Shown here: positions 45,878 through 58,780 of the stretch, in pieces
Position numbering within the stretch: the first letter of the stretch is position 1
How the letters are laid out: each line of letters starts with the position of its first letter
The notes under the pieces: generated by a model
Database searches by the model: none
What the model was told of the DNA's origin: nothing
What the model saw: the letters and a program-made list of their open reading frames with translations, nothing else
Source of the DNA: Lycium barbarum
Taxonomy: Eukaryota > Streptophyta > Magnoliopsida > Solanales > Solanaceae
Length of the DNA stretch: 64,000 nucleotides
Assembly (NCBI RefSeq): GCF_019175385.1
Contig: NC_083345.1
Location: 10,951,205-11,015,204 of the forward strand
Direction of reading: 5' to 3'
Position numbers and translations under genes: made by a program

Positions 45878-48800
45878 ATGGCCGGTGACGCCGTACCTCC
45901 TCCACCACCACCCAAAATTGAGTCTAATTCTCCCTATTTTCTCGGTCCTCAAGACCGACCCAGAGACTATATCACGCCTACTCGTTTCAAGGGCGCATCA
46001 AATAATGCTGCCGTCGGTCAGCACTTTACTTCCGATCAATGGAAGGCTATTACAGAATTTTTTGGTAATGCTACAATTCCCGAAAATCGCTTGAATGGTA
46101 AGTTTGATGTTTTTTCTTGGATTATTGACACTGGTGCTACTCATCATGTTACCGGTGAGAAATCTTGGTTGTTTGATGTCCATACTGTTGATTGTCCTAT
46201 TGGTTTGCCTAATGGTGAAAAGGTGTTTGCTTCTTTGGAAGGTTCTGTTCGACTGTCAGATAAAATCACCTTACATCATGTCCTTTATGTGCCTTATTTA
46301 CGTTGCAACTTACTCTCCGTCCCCCAACTTACTGATAATTTACATACTATTGTCTCTTTTAATTCTTACATGTGTGCTATTCATGACCCACTGAAGGAGC
46401 TGATTGGAACGGGAGTTAGGAGGGACGGACTATACTATTTTAACAAACCGGACGGACTATACTATTTTAGCAAACCGGGCGTGGTGCAACATGTGTCTAC
46501 TGTCGTGGCAATGTTCGCATTGGAATTGCGGCATCGACGATTGGGGCATCCTTCCGAAAAAGTAGTTAAGTTGCTTCCTCATGGCAGTAGTGATAAGAGT
46601 AGTTTAGCAAAGGATTGTGAAGTGTGTTTACGTGCTAAGCATCCTAGAGACAAATTTCCTTTAAGTGATAATAATGCATCTAGAATATTTGAGAAAATAC
46701 ATTGTGATTTGTGGGGCCCATATCGCCATGTTTCGTCGTGTGGAGCTCGTTATTTTTTAACAATTGTTGATGATTTTTCCCGAGCTGTTTGGATTTACTT
46801 GTTGGTTGATAAAATAGAAGTGTTTCCGATGTTTATGGCTTTTGTTGCTATGGTTGATCGACAATTTAATCAAACAATTAAAGTTGTACAAAGTGATAAT
46901 GGTACAGAATTTAATTGTTTGATCGATTATTTTTTCGCCACTGGTATTTTGTTTCAAACCTCTTGTGTGGGTACTCCGCAACAGAATGGGAGGGTAGAGA
47001 GGAAGCATAAACATGTGTTGAATGTTGCGAGGGCTCTCAGATTTCAGGCCAATTTGCCTATTTTTTTCTGGGGTGAATGTGTTCTTGCTACATCTCATCT
47101 CATAAATCGTACCCCCACACCCAAATAGGAAAATAAAACACCTTTTGAATTTTTTTTCAATAAACCTCCTTCTTTTGATGCTATTCGTACTTTTGGGTGT
47201 TTGTGCTTTGCTCATAATAAAAAAACTCAGGGTGACAAATTTGCTAGTCGGAGCAGAAAGTGTTTGTTTGTGGGATATCCATTTGGTAAGAAGGGGTGAC
47301 GGTTGTTTGATCTTGATACGAAGGAATTTTTTGTCTCTCGTGATGTAAAGTTTGTGGAGGATGTGTTTCCTTTTGCTTGTCCGGAAGATGTTAATATTTT
47401 GTCTAGTTTTTTTGATGAGGGTGCTGAAATTGATCGTGATTTTATGGTGTACAGGGATGAATTAGGGGGCGAAGTTGATAGTTCGGAGGCTGCCGAGTAG
47501 CAGCCGCAAACCACTGCCCAACCAGCGCCTGCTGGCGGCCAGGCCGAGCTGCAGCCAGCGGCCACTGTCCAGCCCACTGGGAACCCAGCGCCAGCTGGCA
47601 GCGAGGCTGAGCGGTTGCCAACAGCCACTGCATAGCCCGCTGGGAACCCAGCGCCCGCTGACAGCGAGAGGGGGCAGCAACATTATACCCCAGTCACGAA
47701 TGTGGAAGGTGGCTTGGGGCGTGATTTTCGGGATAAATTTCCCTCTGTTGTGCTTCGTGATTATGTGACACACTCAGTTTTTGCTAATAATCCGTCCCCT
47801 ACAACTCCTGTTTACAATCAATCCTCAGGTACTCCCTATCCTTTGGCATACTATATTAATTGTGACAATTTTTCTGTAAATTATCGTAAGTTTCTTGCAG
47901 CTATTATTTCGAGTAAGGATCCTAAGACCTTCAAAGAAGCCATGAAACACGAAGGTTGGAGACATTCAATGAAAGAAAAGATACGTACATTGGAAGACAA
48001 TGGTACATGGACTTTGGAACATCTTCCTCCGGGTAAGAAAGCACTTGGTAATCAGTGGGTGTACAAGACCAAGATTTTGTCAAATGGAGATGTGGAACGG
48101 CTCAAATCGCGTTTGGTTGTGTTGGGAAATCATCAACAAGCGGGGATTGACTACAACGAAACTTTTGCTCCGGTCGCCAAGATGACTACTTTTCTAGCCT
48201 TCCTAGCCATTGCAGCATCCAAAAATTGGGAACTTCACCAAATGGATGTTCATAATGTCTTTTTACATGGTGACCTTGATGAGGAGGTGTATATGAAGCT
48301 CCCTCCCGGGTTTGAAAGTCCAGATCCTACGTTGGTGTGTCGTTTGCGCAAATCGCTGTATGGGTTGAAACAGGCCCCTAGATGTTGGTTTGCAAAATTG
48401 GTGACTGCTTTGAAAGGGTACGGTTTCCTTCAATCTTATTCTGATTATTCTCTTTTTACATTTACTAGAGGGAATATTCAGATTAATATCTTGGTTTATG
48501 TTGATGATTTTATTATTTCTAGGAATGATTCCGCTGCACTTACAACTTTCAAAGCCTATTTGAGTGATTGCTTCAAAATGAAAGACCTTGAGTCTCTCAA
48601 ATATTTTTTGGGTATTGAAGTAGCTCGTAGTTCATCAGGGTTGTTTTTGTGTCAACGCAAGTATACTCTTGATATTATCTCTGAAGCAGGATTGTTAGGT
48701 GCAAAGCCAAGTGGGTTTCCTATTGAGCAAAATCATAAACTTGGCCTTGCAAATGGAGATTTGTTGTCGGATCCGGAGGTCTACCGTAGATTAGTCGGGC

Positions 48801-49453
48801 GTTTGATTTATTTGGGGGTCACTCGACCGGACTTGGCATATTCTGTTCATATTTTGTCTCAATTCATGCAAGAACCCCGGATTGAACATTGGGAAGCGGT
48901 CTTACGAGTGGACCGTTATTTGAAAGGCACACCAGGACATGGTATTTTGTTACGTGCCGACAGTGAGTTGACTTTGCAAGGATGGTATGATTCTGATTGG
49001 GCGGCTTGTCCGCTTACTCGTCGTTCGTTGACAGGTTGGCTAGTATTTCTAGGTCAATCTCCCATCTCTTGGAAGACAAATAAGCAGCACACAGTTTCTA
49101 GATCTTCTGCAGAGGCTGAATATAGGTCCATGGCTGCGGTCACTTGTGAGTTGAAGTGGCTGAAAGGTCTGTTGTTGAGTTTAGGTATACAACATCCCAA
49201 GGCGATCAAATTGTTTTGTGATAGTCAGTCCGCTTTGCACATCGCAAAAAATCCGGTTTTCCATGAACGAACAAAGCACATTGAGGTAGATTGTCACTTT
49301 GTTCGTGATGCAATTAATGAAGGTTTGATTTCTCCGTCACACGTTTCAACATCTTCACAATTGGCAGACATTTTTACCAAAGCTCTCGGCAAAACTCAGT
49401 TTGACTTCTTGCTTTCCAAGTTGCGCATTTTTGATTCCCATGCTCCAACTTGA
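45878..49453 (+). pseudogene. Copia polyprotein: gag-truncated, four in-frame stops
   Basis: One frame runs from the ATG at 45878 to 49453 but is cut by stops at 47126 (TAG), 47297 (TGA), 47498 (TAG) and 47632 (TAG). About 80 gag-like residues lead straight into the protease site WIIDTGATHH, so the gag core and its zinc knuckle are absent. An integrase follows with an HHCC zinc site (HRRLGHPS, CEVCLRAKH) and catalytic D (HCDLWGPY), D (VVQSDNGTEF) and E (GTPQQNGRVERKH). After a Pro/Ala/Gln-rich linker, the reverse transcriptase has VYVDDF, and the RNase H has YDSDWAACP, EAEYRSMA and KHIEVDCHFVRD. The element cannot make an intact polyprotein. RT and RNase H (from 47702) are still open. Confidence 0.93.
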
Positions 49454-49467
49454 GGGGGGGGGGGGGG

Positions 49468-49698
49468 TGTTGCGGTAATATCTTTATATTATTTGATATT
49501 ATTTGGTAGCATATTTGTAGGGAGATAATTACCATATATTAGTTAGTTTTCTTGTTTCATTAATTACCATATATTAGTTAGTTTTCTTGTTTCACTAGGA
49601 TCTTAGTTTCCTTGTTTCATTAGGGTTCAAGATTGTATCCTATATATATTCTCTCTTGGTGAATGAATGGAATATGTTAAGATTGTGTAATTTCTACA
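49468..49698 (+). repeat. 3' LTR of the copia element
   Basis: 231 bp from TGTTGCGGTAATATC to TTTCTACA. It is preceded by a polypurine tract with 14 consecutive G. Confidence 0.95.
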
Positions 49699-49754
49699 CA
49701 TTGAGATCTGCAGAATAAGGAGAAAAGAGATAGTCCAATAATGGTCAGTTTAAC

Positions 49755-49980
49755 TTAGAAAATCAGTGGCGGATCTAAGATTTTCACTCGGGGTATTCGA
49801 AAAAAATAACAAAAGCTAACTATAAAAAAATAATATTGTCAATGGGAATTTAACCTAGGACACATGATAATTTTGAACATGTTGGACCGCTTGAGCTAAC
49901 CTTTTGCATTTATTAGGGTGTTCAAAAGTTAATATATGTACATAAACATAGAAAATTTATAAATCTGCCCCCGTAGAAAA
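49755..49980. mobile_element. hAT-like MITE
   Basis: The insert 49763-49972 begins TCAGTGGCGGATCTAAG and ends AAATCTGCCCCCG. It is flanked by TTAGAAAA and GTAGAAAA (7 of 8 matching). The uninterrupted ACTTAGAAAACTACTG is at 39981-39996. Related sequences with GGATTTGAACTTTATGGGTT or GGATCCTGGATTTAAAGTTT occur at 53652-53825 and 59848-59995. Confidence 0.75.
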
Positions 49981-50464
49981 CTACCGTTTCACAGCTTAGG
50001 CTAGATTTGACATCAAACTAGTTGCCTAAATAAGCTTTAGTAGATTTTTCCAGCAGTTTTCATAATCCTAAGTTTGCCTGAAATTATAAACACAACGGAC
50101 ACTGATTTGAAATGACTCATCTTTCTCCATTTAGGATCCTTAAATTGCAGCAAGAATCCCTTCCACGACTCTACCTACTGTTAAGATTTATTATTCCACA
50201 AGGAAAATCAAAAGAAGAATAGAACAAGAGCCACATTTTTCTTTTGCTGTATAAGCTTTATCAACTGACGTCTACAGCTACAAGACAAGGAGAAAAACTA
50301 TTATTCAATAGTTTACAACTTTAGCTCACAAAATCAGCATTCTGTTAGGAGTATAAATGCAACATTTATTGCATTGACGATTCTCAAATATAATGGAGCT
50401 AAAGAGTTCAGACTTACTAGTTTGACTAGTAGTATAGTAGCCAAACCGATGCCAGAAATATGGA

Positions 50465-51480
50465 AGCTATTTATCAGCAAATTTGTTGGCAGAAACCAGT
50501 TGGCATTAAAGAAAGACAGACGCGCTGATAACAAATGAGCCATTGGACTCCAGGAGAAGACAAATGACTATTGATAAAATTGGACATAGAGAAGACATAC
50601 AATAATGTAAACTGAGTTTTTATGAATTTTTTGGTAGATATCGGTTTTGGAAACAAATGGAGAAATTTGGTCAAGTTTTGCACATCCGTTTTCCTGGGGT
50701 CTAAGGCAAGGTTAAACCCTTTCTCCTTTCCTTTCTATTTTAGTTATAGAGGCCAAGGATCAATCACATCTCCTATATGCATATGATACTCTTATTATGT
50801 GGAAAACAAACGGAATTTTGTCTCCGTTCGAATGTAACTGCCAAACAAATACTTGGGGATTTAAACATGAGGTACCAGATAATTCTATCAATCAAGCTTT
50901 GGATAGATGGGAAGACAGGCCTAGTGTTTCTTTGTCTCTGTTGGAATTTGAACCTGAAAAATAATGGTTCTCATCCCACTTCATTGACTACTATGTCACA
51001 CCTTGGGTGTAGACTTTAAGGCGCCCGGAGAGCACCGTCATACAAAAAATGTACTAATGAACAGAGTTTTATTGTATTTTTCATTTTTAACTGCACATCC
51101 TTAGCACCCCCTAGGTGCTATAGATGATAAATTTCTTTACTACTCATCAAAAACTTCATTTCCTATGTCGCTCGGACTCTCCGAAAAATGTTGTTGGGTG
51201 CGTGTCAGAACATTTAAACCTATTATTTCCAACCTTTTATGTGAAATATTTTATGAAACAAAGACAATTTAAAGTTATTTCATTTATTGGTGTCTTGGAC
51301 TCAGGCATGGTGGAGATTAGTGAACACTTATTTGTAGCAAATAGATTTACTGAGTTAACATGTTTAGTGAAAGTAGCATAGGAGTGAAAAAAAATCCTTA
51401 AAACCATAAACAGAGTTATTTTCTTCTACTTTTTTTTTTTAATCAAATAATATCATCCATATTTTTTATTTAAAAAATAA
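50465..51480 (+). mobile_element. Insert with decayed L1 LINE reverse transcriptase and SINE remnant
   Basis: Frames broken by stops and shifts read LKIDIEKTYNNVN, FLVDIGFGNKWRNLVKFC, then an SRGLRQG-like stretch and LLYAYDTLIMW, matching the L1-LINE RT order (KLDIEKAYD, GF..KW, RGLRQGDPLSP, LLYADDT). About 50890-51012 is a reverse SINE remnant of the 54704-54933 family. The stretch has no counterpart in duplication copy 1. Confidence 0.6.
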
Positions 51481-51679
51481 AAGGAGGGAGATTTGAAGCT
51501 TAACAAGAATTAAGATTAGAGATGTTGGAAGGAATGAAATACCCTTATGCTTTGAGCAGTAATTTTTAGATTGAGAGATTCACCATTTTGGGATTGAACT
51601 CTTTGGAAAATGGTGAAGAGTGATTAAAATGGTGACAGTTTGTGCCCAAGCTGTGATGAAAAACAAACAAGGAAACAGG

Positions 51680-51930
51680 CGAGAGAATGATCAAAATGGT
51701 CCTTAATGTACGGAGTTGGACTATTTTAGTCCTTCGTATATGTCACGTACCAGGGATGATCCTTGATATATCGAAAAGTGATTATTTTAGTTTTTTATAT
51801 ATATCACGTAATCAAAATAATTTTTAATGTATGAGAAAGTGATTATTTTAGTCCTTTATATATACTATATATATAATCAAAATAGTCCTTAATGTATGAA
51901 AAAAGTGATCATTTTAGTCCTAAACCTTAA
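51680..51930 (+). repeat. Subterminal tandem repeats, about 65-bp unit
   Basis: Four diverged units share AAAATAGTCCTTAATGTATG, GTGATTATTTTAGTCCTT and TATATATCACGTAAT. A reverse counterpart at about 52300-52370 (AGGACTAAAATTCAATTACA) suggests another broken foldback. Confidence 0.65.
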
Positions 51931-52964
51931 AAGTAACGGTAAAAAGTCTGTTCCGTAAAGTCTAACCAGCAACTACAGTGAACTGTATAAAAACATACAA
52001 AATAGGAGTAAAACCTTTCGGTCCTAACTAAATCGTATATGATGAGAAGAGAAGTCAACTTTTGTTACCTTAATGGAAACTCTTTCACTATAGTAATTGT
52101 TTTTGCCTTTGAAAACATAATCCAACCGTGCCTCTTGCTACAAGAACGAAACTATGTTATAAGAAGGCAAGAAAAACGCACACACCATTGTTGCCGACAC
52201 ACGTATCCAATTAAATATGATCACACATGACTGGCTAAACTTAACCCCCACATGAGTGCCTAATTAAACTTAACAAATTCTTTAACTTAAACTTTTACTT
52301 TTAAAGTTTAGGACTAAAATTCAATTACATGATATATGTATATGACAGACTAAAAAGATCACTCTCTACAGATGTCAAATTAACGTCTTAAACTCGTATC
52401 CAATTAAATATGATCACATAAAATGAGATGAAAGGAATTTCTCCTCTTTTAAACTAACACATTTTCAGGCTCACTTTTTTTCTTTTGGAAAATCTACAGA
52501 AAGCTTGACTTAAAGTTTAAAACTCTACTTATGACACAATGATAGTCCTAAATTTTAAGTGCATGACAATTTATTTCAAAGCTTAGGAACAGAAAAACAG
52601 TATTAACTTCTTGTCTCTTTTAATGATAACTGATAGAACTTATTACAACAGAAAGAACAGAAATCTTGATTCTTTCACATACTCATACAAAACTTGTACA
52701 ACAATCATGGTAAGGCATCAATTGTCAGTAAAATTTTCTGATGGGGGCCATAGGATTGCTTGCCTAAGGACCACTAATATAGTTTCTTCTACTTATCCTA
52801 CAGTACAAGAATGAGGTGCATTATGCCATAAATGAACATGTTACTGATCTATGGTACATCAGGAATTTCCTGCCATCTACTACTAGCGTTTTCTGGAGTA
52901 TCTACCCGGTCTTTATAGGCGTCTTAGAACTTCTCAATTTTGTCTTCTCTTCTATGAAACTTGG
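51931..52964. other. Spacer and likely 3'UTR side of the GDT1-like gene
   Basis: No gene was recognised. The last few hundred bases before 52965 probably hold the 3'UTR of the minus-strand transporter gene, but no clear poly(A) signal was assigned. Confidence 0.5.
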
Positions 52965-55900
52965 TTAAAAGACTCCAAAGAAAGTGGCAACAGAAAATAT
53001 TAGAAATAGGACTCCACCCAAGTAGCCAACCTGTCGTAGAACCAAGATGAAGATGCTTAGAATTCAAAATACAATTGTTTTGAGCAGATATTTTGTTTAA
53101 AAGCTCTGGCTTACCAGTTTCTCCGAAATGTAATTGGCAAGAAACCCGCCTCCTAGTATTGCAAGAGATGTAGCAACCAGGTGTCCGGCAATGGCACCAC
53201 TTGCCACGCCCCATGGAGACTGCAAAATAGAGATTTTGGAAATGAATTTTGTGGAAAGATACGAAAACATAACGTCAGCATTGAATTTCATAGAAATGGT
53301 ACCTGAGCTGCTCCAAGCGCTATTGTAGCAAGCATTGATCGATCACCCCATTCCTAGGAAGCAAAGGACGCATTTAGATTCCTAACTTGAATATTACAAC
53401 AGGTCAATATTCTTCAGCAACAGGATATAGCTACATAAAATTTTCTAGACTTCAATGTTGTGAACGAACCCACAGGAACTACTTCTAGTCTTCCATCTCT
53501 CGCTCAAAGAAACTTATATGAAGATTATTAATATACCCAGCAGGTATACAATGATACAAATGGCTTGATTTTAGTAAATTAATGTTGCAGTATGGAAAGT
53601 TTGCACTCTATATTTGTTTCTTGGTATCTCGAATATCACCAGTTCTGCAATCAAGGGTGAATCCAGGATTTGAACTTTATGGGTTCGGATTCGAAATTCA
53701 CCACATCTCATTTGTTTTACTAGGTTCGAAATCCATTATTTGTACTCATTTTGTGGATTTTTTAAACATATATATAGACTTTGAGCTAAAGCTAGTGATT
53801 TTGGATAAACCCATAACTTCTACTCTCCTGATTTGAAAAATAAAGCAGAAAATAAACAATGTTGCAACCAGAAGAAGATACTTACAGCGAAAAATACAAG
53901 GCTAAAAGACTTCCACAAAATCTCAAGTGGATTTGTGAGCCGTTTCGATGCCTGAAATAGACATCTATACAATCGTTAGAAAATGCAAGTGATGCAAATA
54001 TGGAGACAGGAAAGAGAAAGAAGTCATTCGCACAAATACAAGTTCTAACGTCAAAAGCATTTGGAAGCACAGAATACTCAGAGAATAAAACAGCATTTAA
54101 GAGTGGCGTTCAGCAGATTGTCCACCTTTTCCTTCACAAGCTCCTCAGCTTCTGCAAATTCATCAAGTTCCTGACTACCCTTTTCACCAGTCTCAACATC
54201 ATTGCTTGGAAGGTCCCATGCATCTTTAATTGATTTGAGCCCAAAAAAGAACAAGAGAGCAACAGCAGCATATTCTCCAATAGGCAAGGCTGTTATGAAA
54301 AACAATTAGGAATTTTAAATGAATATAAAGCAAATATCAAGAAGGAGAACTACAAACAAACAAAAGATGGTACGTGGCAATTTAGGGTCTGCATCCCAAA
54401 ACAGTGAAGGAGGCTGTTTCTAGCTGGTAAGGGAAGAAAATAAAGGAGCTCGAGTCAGCTTGGATAACATACCAGCGTGCATTTTCTGGATGTTAGGAGG
54501 AAACTTCAAATTCTTTGAGGGAAATGCAATCGAGTATGAAATATAGGTTATTGCAAGCTCTGGATTTTTTGTCTAACTTGAGTGGTTGTGGTGGGCAAAA
54601 CGGTTTGGTGTCAGTTTGCATGTGCATGAGAAGGTGCAATAGGAGAGACAAACTATAAAGATAACAGTAGACACTGTAGTCTATACATCAGAAGAGACAT
54701 TATTATTTTTTTTTTTTTTTTTTTTGATAACTGTGGTGTCCGGACCAGCTTGCGCTCACCTCGACTAATTCCACGAGGCACCCGCAACCTCCCACCAGCA
54801 AAGATATCAGGTAACTCTATCCACCAAGGCTTGGATAGATGGGAAGAAATCACCTAGTGGTTTTGCCTCCGCGGGAATTGAACTTGAGACCTCATGGTTC
54901 TCAACCCACTTCATTGACCATTAGGCCACACCGGAAGAGACATTATCATGCAGTTAGAGTAGGAAGCACTATATGACCCGAACTTGCCGAGAGAATGTTA
55001 AGTCATAATATCCAATGCATCGGCATACTTGATCAGCCAGTCATGATGTACCCAAACAAGACTTACAGCTTATCAGTAAGCTTTCTGAGCATATTTAGCA
55101 TTTACTTTCCGAGAACACGGGTCCAATTTAGGATAAATATGCTTCAACAAAAGGAAATGCTAAGAAGGATGTGCCAATGCATAAAGATCTCAAGGAGCCA
55201 ATCAGAAGACCAATAATAAAAGCAAATAACTGTCCCCAAGGTCTAACTTACTTGTTTGAAACTGAGCAGGTACTGAATGAAAGATTCGTCCTATTATGAC
55301 AGAGAAGACTGTCATAAGTGAAAGAGCGCCCATCGATCCCAAAAGGACCTGGTCAATTGATTCAATTGAAGATCGATCAAGTATTGAATACAACAAAAGT
55401 GACTACAGAATTACATTTCCATATCACAATATGCAAGACATACTAACACTGAATAGCATTTATACAATATCAATATTCAATTTACAAACTTGTGTGCGCG
55501 CTGACTATATTAAGCCACATTTTTATATTTCAACAAGTTTCTGTATTTCTATATTTCAAACTTACTTTCAATTTAGGCTAGATTATAACTCCTAAATTCT
55601 TATAAGTTGAGGGAAAATAGATTGCATCCTTTTCAGTTTGATCAGCAGTTCTACAAACAGATCCTGAAACCACCAAATGGTTGTAGTCTAGGATCCTTAT
55701 CCTCAAAATTTTGGCAGTAATGGTACCTATAAGGAAAGAATGCTCCAAGATACAAAAAAAGAAAGTTTTAGGTATGGAACCTTCAAGTGGATTGCTTCCA
55801 AGATACACCTAAGTTCAGTCGCAATTATTCACATTTATTCTCTTAAAACTTTAATATCCTTAGGGTCAATACCCTTAGGGTCAATACTTGACGTTGTATT

Positions 55901-58740
55901 GGCTCGTCCGCTGTTATCTAAGCATGAAGAATAGTTGACCTTGAGTAAATGTACGGTATACTTGTTTAGAATTTCTCAGATCAATCTGGAGCTAATTTCA
56001 TGTTTGCCTTTCCAGTAACCACTTTTTTATTTATTTATTTTTTACAGAATCAATTTTGATGATTATGGTTCACCAGGTCTTACACAATGGACTAGGGAAA
56101 ATAAAGCATAAGGACCCACTCAAAATTAAACCATATGTTCTCCGTACACAAATTTCTTCTTTAATTCAGAAGTCAATGTAGGCAATTAAAAATTATAATA
56201 GATCAAATGATTTAGTTATTGGGAAAGCAAGAGTGATCATTTACTGAGTGCCGGAACAATCCTTCATAGAAGATTTTGATATATAAAAGAATGAATTAAG
56301 ATGTTTTCCTCAGGGAGCAGAATCCCCATCCCCCATGTCCCCCATTTTGCCCAAAAGAGAAAGGAAAAGAATGATTTAGTTATTGGGAAAGCAATTGATT
56401 ATTTTTTTGATCAATAATGAGACTGCAATTGATAAGTCAATCAATTCTGAGATAATTTAATCAATCAATACTAAACATTTGAGATTCACTCGGAGGCTGA
56501 AATGTCATGTTGTTCTAAAGACAACTTAAATGTTGTCCCAAGAGTTTTCCCTCATTATCGGGGCAAAGATGAATGGAAAAGGTCGTTAGCATCTTAGAAG
56601 AAGAATAACTATCATGTTTATTGGACGTACACTGTGAATAGGGTTATCTACTTGAATTTAAGATACGGGGGAGTTATACTGATATTGACTTACAAACCTA
56701 CATGAACGCATCATACTTAAAGATCTTCTCTAAGTCTCCTTCTTGGTTTATGCCACTGGAAGTTACTCTAGCTCTGTCATTCCTGGCACATCTTAAAATG
56801 ACTAATTCCGGGGGAAGGAGTCTCTTTTTTCCCTGAGCATGTTCCAAAATGATGGAAGAAGATGCTTGTTAGAAATTCAACAGACCTCTACCATTCCTTG
56901 AACGTATAAAATGCTCCTTCATATTATTAGTTTAATAATGCCTTCAAAAGAATGTGAAACGGAAATAGAAAGAACAATAATGTCTAAGCTTCTCCAGGAC
57001 TGTGGTATTCTCCTACTTCATCCTTGGTAAAGTTGGGGGCAGTTAGCGACAGAATACCAAAGCATATCCCATAAATAAAATTGCCCATAGAATGGAAACA
57101 ATACCATTGTGGAGTCAGCATTGGGAAAAGAAGAAAATATAAGCACTTTAGCACGTTGAACTTGGACGTGCCAAAACCCTATTTAGTGAGGCAGTCCCAA
57201 AGCAAGAAAGTTGAAATTCCATAAATGAAAAACGGATAATAAAGGTTAAGTAAAGGACAAGGAAGGCAAAAGTTCATACCAGTATTCTCTTATATTGCAT
57301 GGCCAAGAGAGCAGCAATGAAAAATGTCTGTTGAATTGCATATGAAAGAGAGGACTAGTTAGATTTTTTTAATACAACAAGTTATCTCAAAACTAGGACA
57401 GGACAAAAGCAGAGCCCAGACTTAATAACTCAATCAATTAGCAGAGAATACATTCATATCAGTGGACTCATGTACAGGCCTGCAGGGTCAAAAGGTTCAT
57501 TCTGAAAGCATCAAAATTTTCAATAGAAGACACAAATGAAAGAAACTTTTCTTTATTGATGCATAGATGCTTAGCCATGATTATGTGTTACACAATTTCT
57601 TTTGGTCGCTATGTGATAAATTGTCATAGCCAGGTCTAAGATCACTCATACTATCCCTATTGGAAAAATATATGAAAAGGGAAAAATCCAACAGAAATGA
57701 AAGGGAAAAAAAAGTCAGAAGTTCAGGAAAAGGAAATAAATATAGCATATTCTGCCTATCTCTCCATTTACCTTGTCTCCAATCTCAGACACAAATATCA
57801 ACGAGAATGCAGCAGTGAACCCTGACTTTGAAAAAGCTGCAACGAGTGATGAAGGTCCACCTTTCGTGAAGGTAATCAGTGAAAATATTAAAGCACATCC
57901 ACATAGCACAAGTGCTATAGAGAGAGGATAAGGAATTTGACTTGGGAGTGCCTCACTGCCATTCATTAAAGGTCAGCATACATAAGTTTCAGATATTGTG
58001 AAAGTTCCCATTTAGTTAATTGCTGTCAAAATAAAACCTATTTCCTCATTTTAAGAATTGCATGAAGATTGAAAAAACTCAAAAGACATTATGTTCAACA
58101 AATAAAAGACTAGGATTCTATAACTTAATACATGATGTAACATCCCATAAACATTGCTAAAGCTAGAATCAGACTCATTTCACTTCTTAGCTGGCCCCCC
58201 TTTTAAAACTTCTCATTGAATTCCACCTCTCTATGGGATCAGCTTCCCCCTCTTCAATCTTTTGGTGTGGAAGATCTCCAATGCACCCCCAACCCCTGCT
58301 GCTTTTTGAAAAGATAAATATGATTGCAGTGTGGACCTTTTCTTTTCATTCTTTGAAGTGAAAGAATCGTAATCGCAAATGTAATTGTAATTCCACTGAG
58401 GGTTGTAGTCATTATAGATGCTCCTTTTTCATTCATGCTTTTTTTCCCCGTAGTTTTATTATGTAACCAAAAGAACTCCCTAAACATAGGCCACTTGCCG
58501 AAAAATAGAGGTATTTTTGGACGTTGATAGATGATATACTTTTGATCAAGCGGCATTAAGGTGATATACTTGTCATATCGAGCAATTTGAATGTGCAATT
58601 TTATGTTGTTTGACTAATCAGAGAACACTGGTACTGTGCTTTTTTCCTTGACACCAAATTGCTAGCATTCCAAGACAAGTTCATTCACATCAAATTAGTT
58701 CATCCCCCGCAAACTTTCACAAGCCATTAAACTTTATCAT

Positions 58741-58780
<40 letters not shown>

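Larger units (their letters stand above)
45596..49703 (+). mobile_element. Complete-ended Ty1/copia retrotransposon, gag-deleted
   Basis: The element is 45601-49698, flanked by CATTG at 45596-45600 and 49699-49703. The empty sequence ACAGACATTGATAGCTGC at 39924-39941 confirms the insertion point. It has 231-bp LTRs, a tRNA-Met-type primer site TGGTATCAGG at 45832, a polyprotein region in protease-integrase-RT-RNase H order (copia order) and a polypurine tract GAGGGG... at 49452-49467. Total length 4,098 bp is short because most of gag is missing. Confidence 0.95.
45241..51680. repeat. Local segmental duplication, copy 2 (interrupted)
   Basis: This copy begins at the same CAAGGGCATT phrase as copy 1. 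It carries the copia element, a hAT-like MITE and a LINE/SINE-bearing insert (about 50465-51480), none of which is in copy 1. In turn it lacks the two MULE-like insertions of copy 1. Confidence 0.85.

Noticed and set aside
47475..47773. Overlapping ORFs of 60-130 codons on both strands of the copia linker
   Set aside because: They are shadow frames of the GC-rich Pro/Ala/Gln repeat between integrase and reverse transcriptase.
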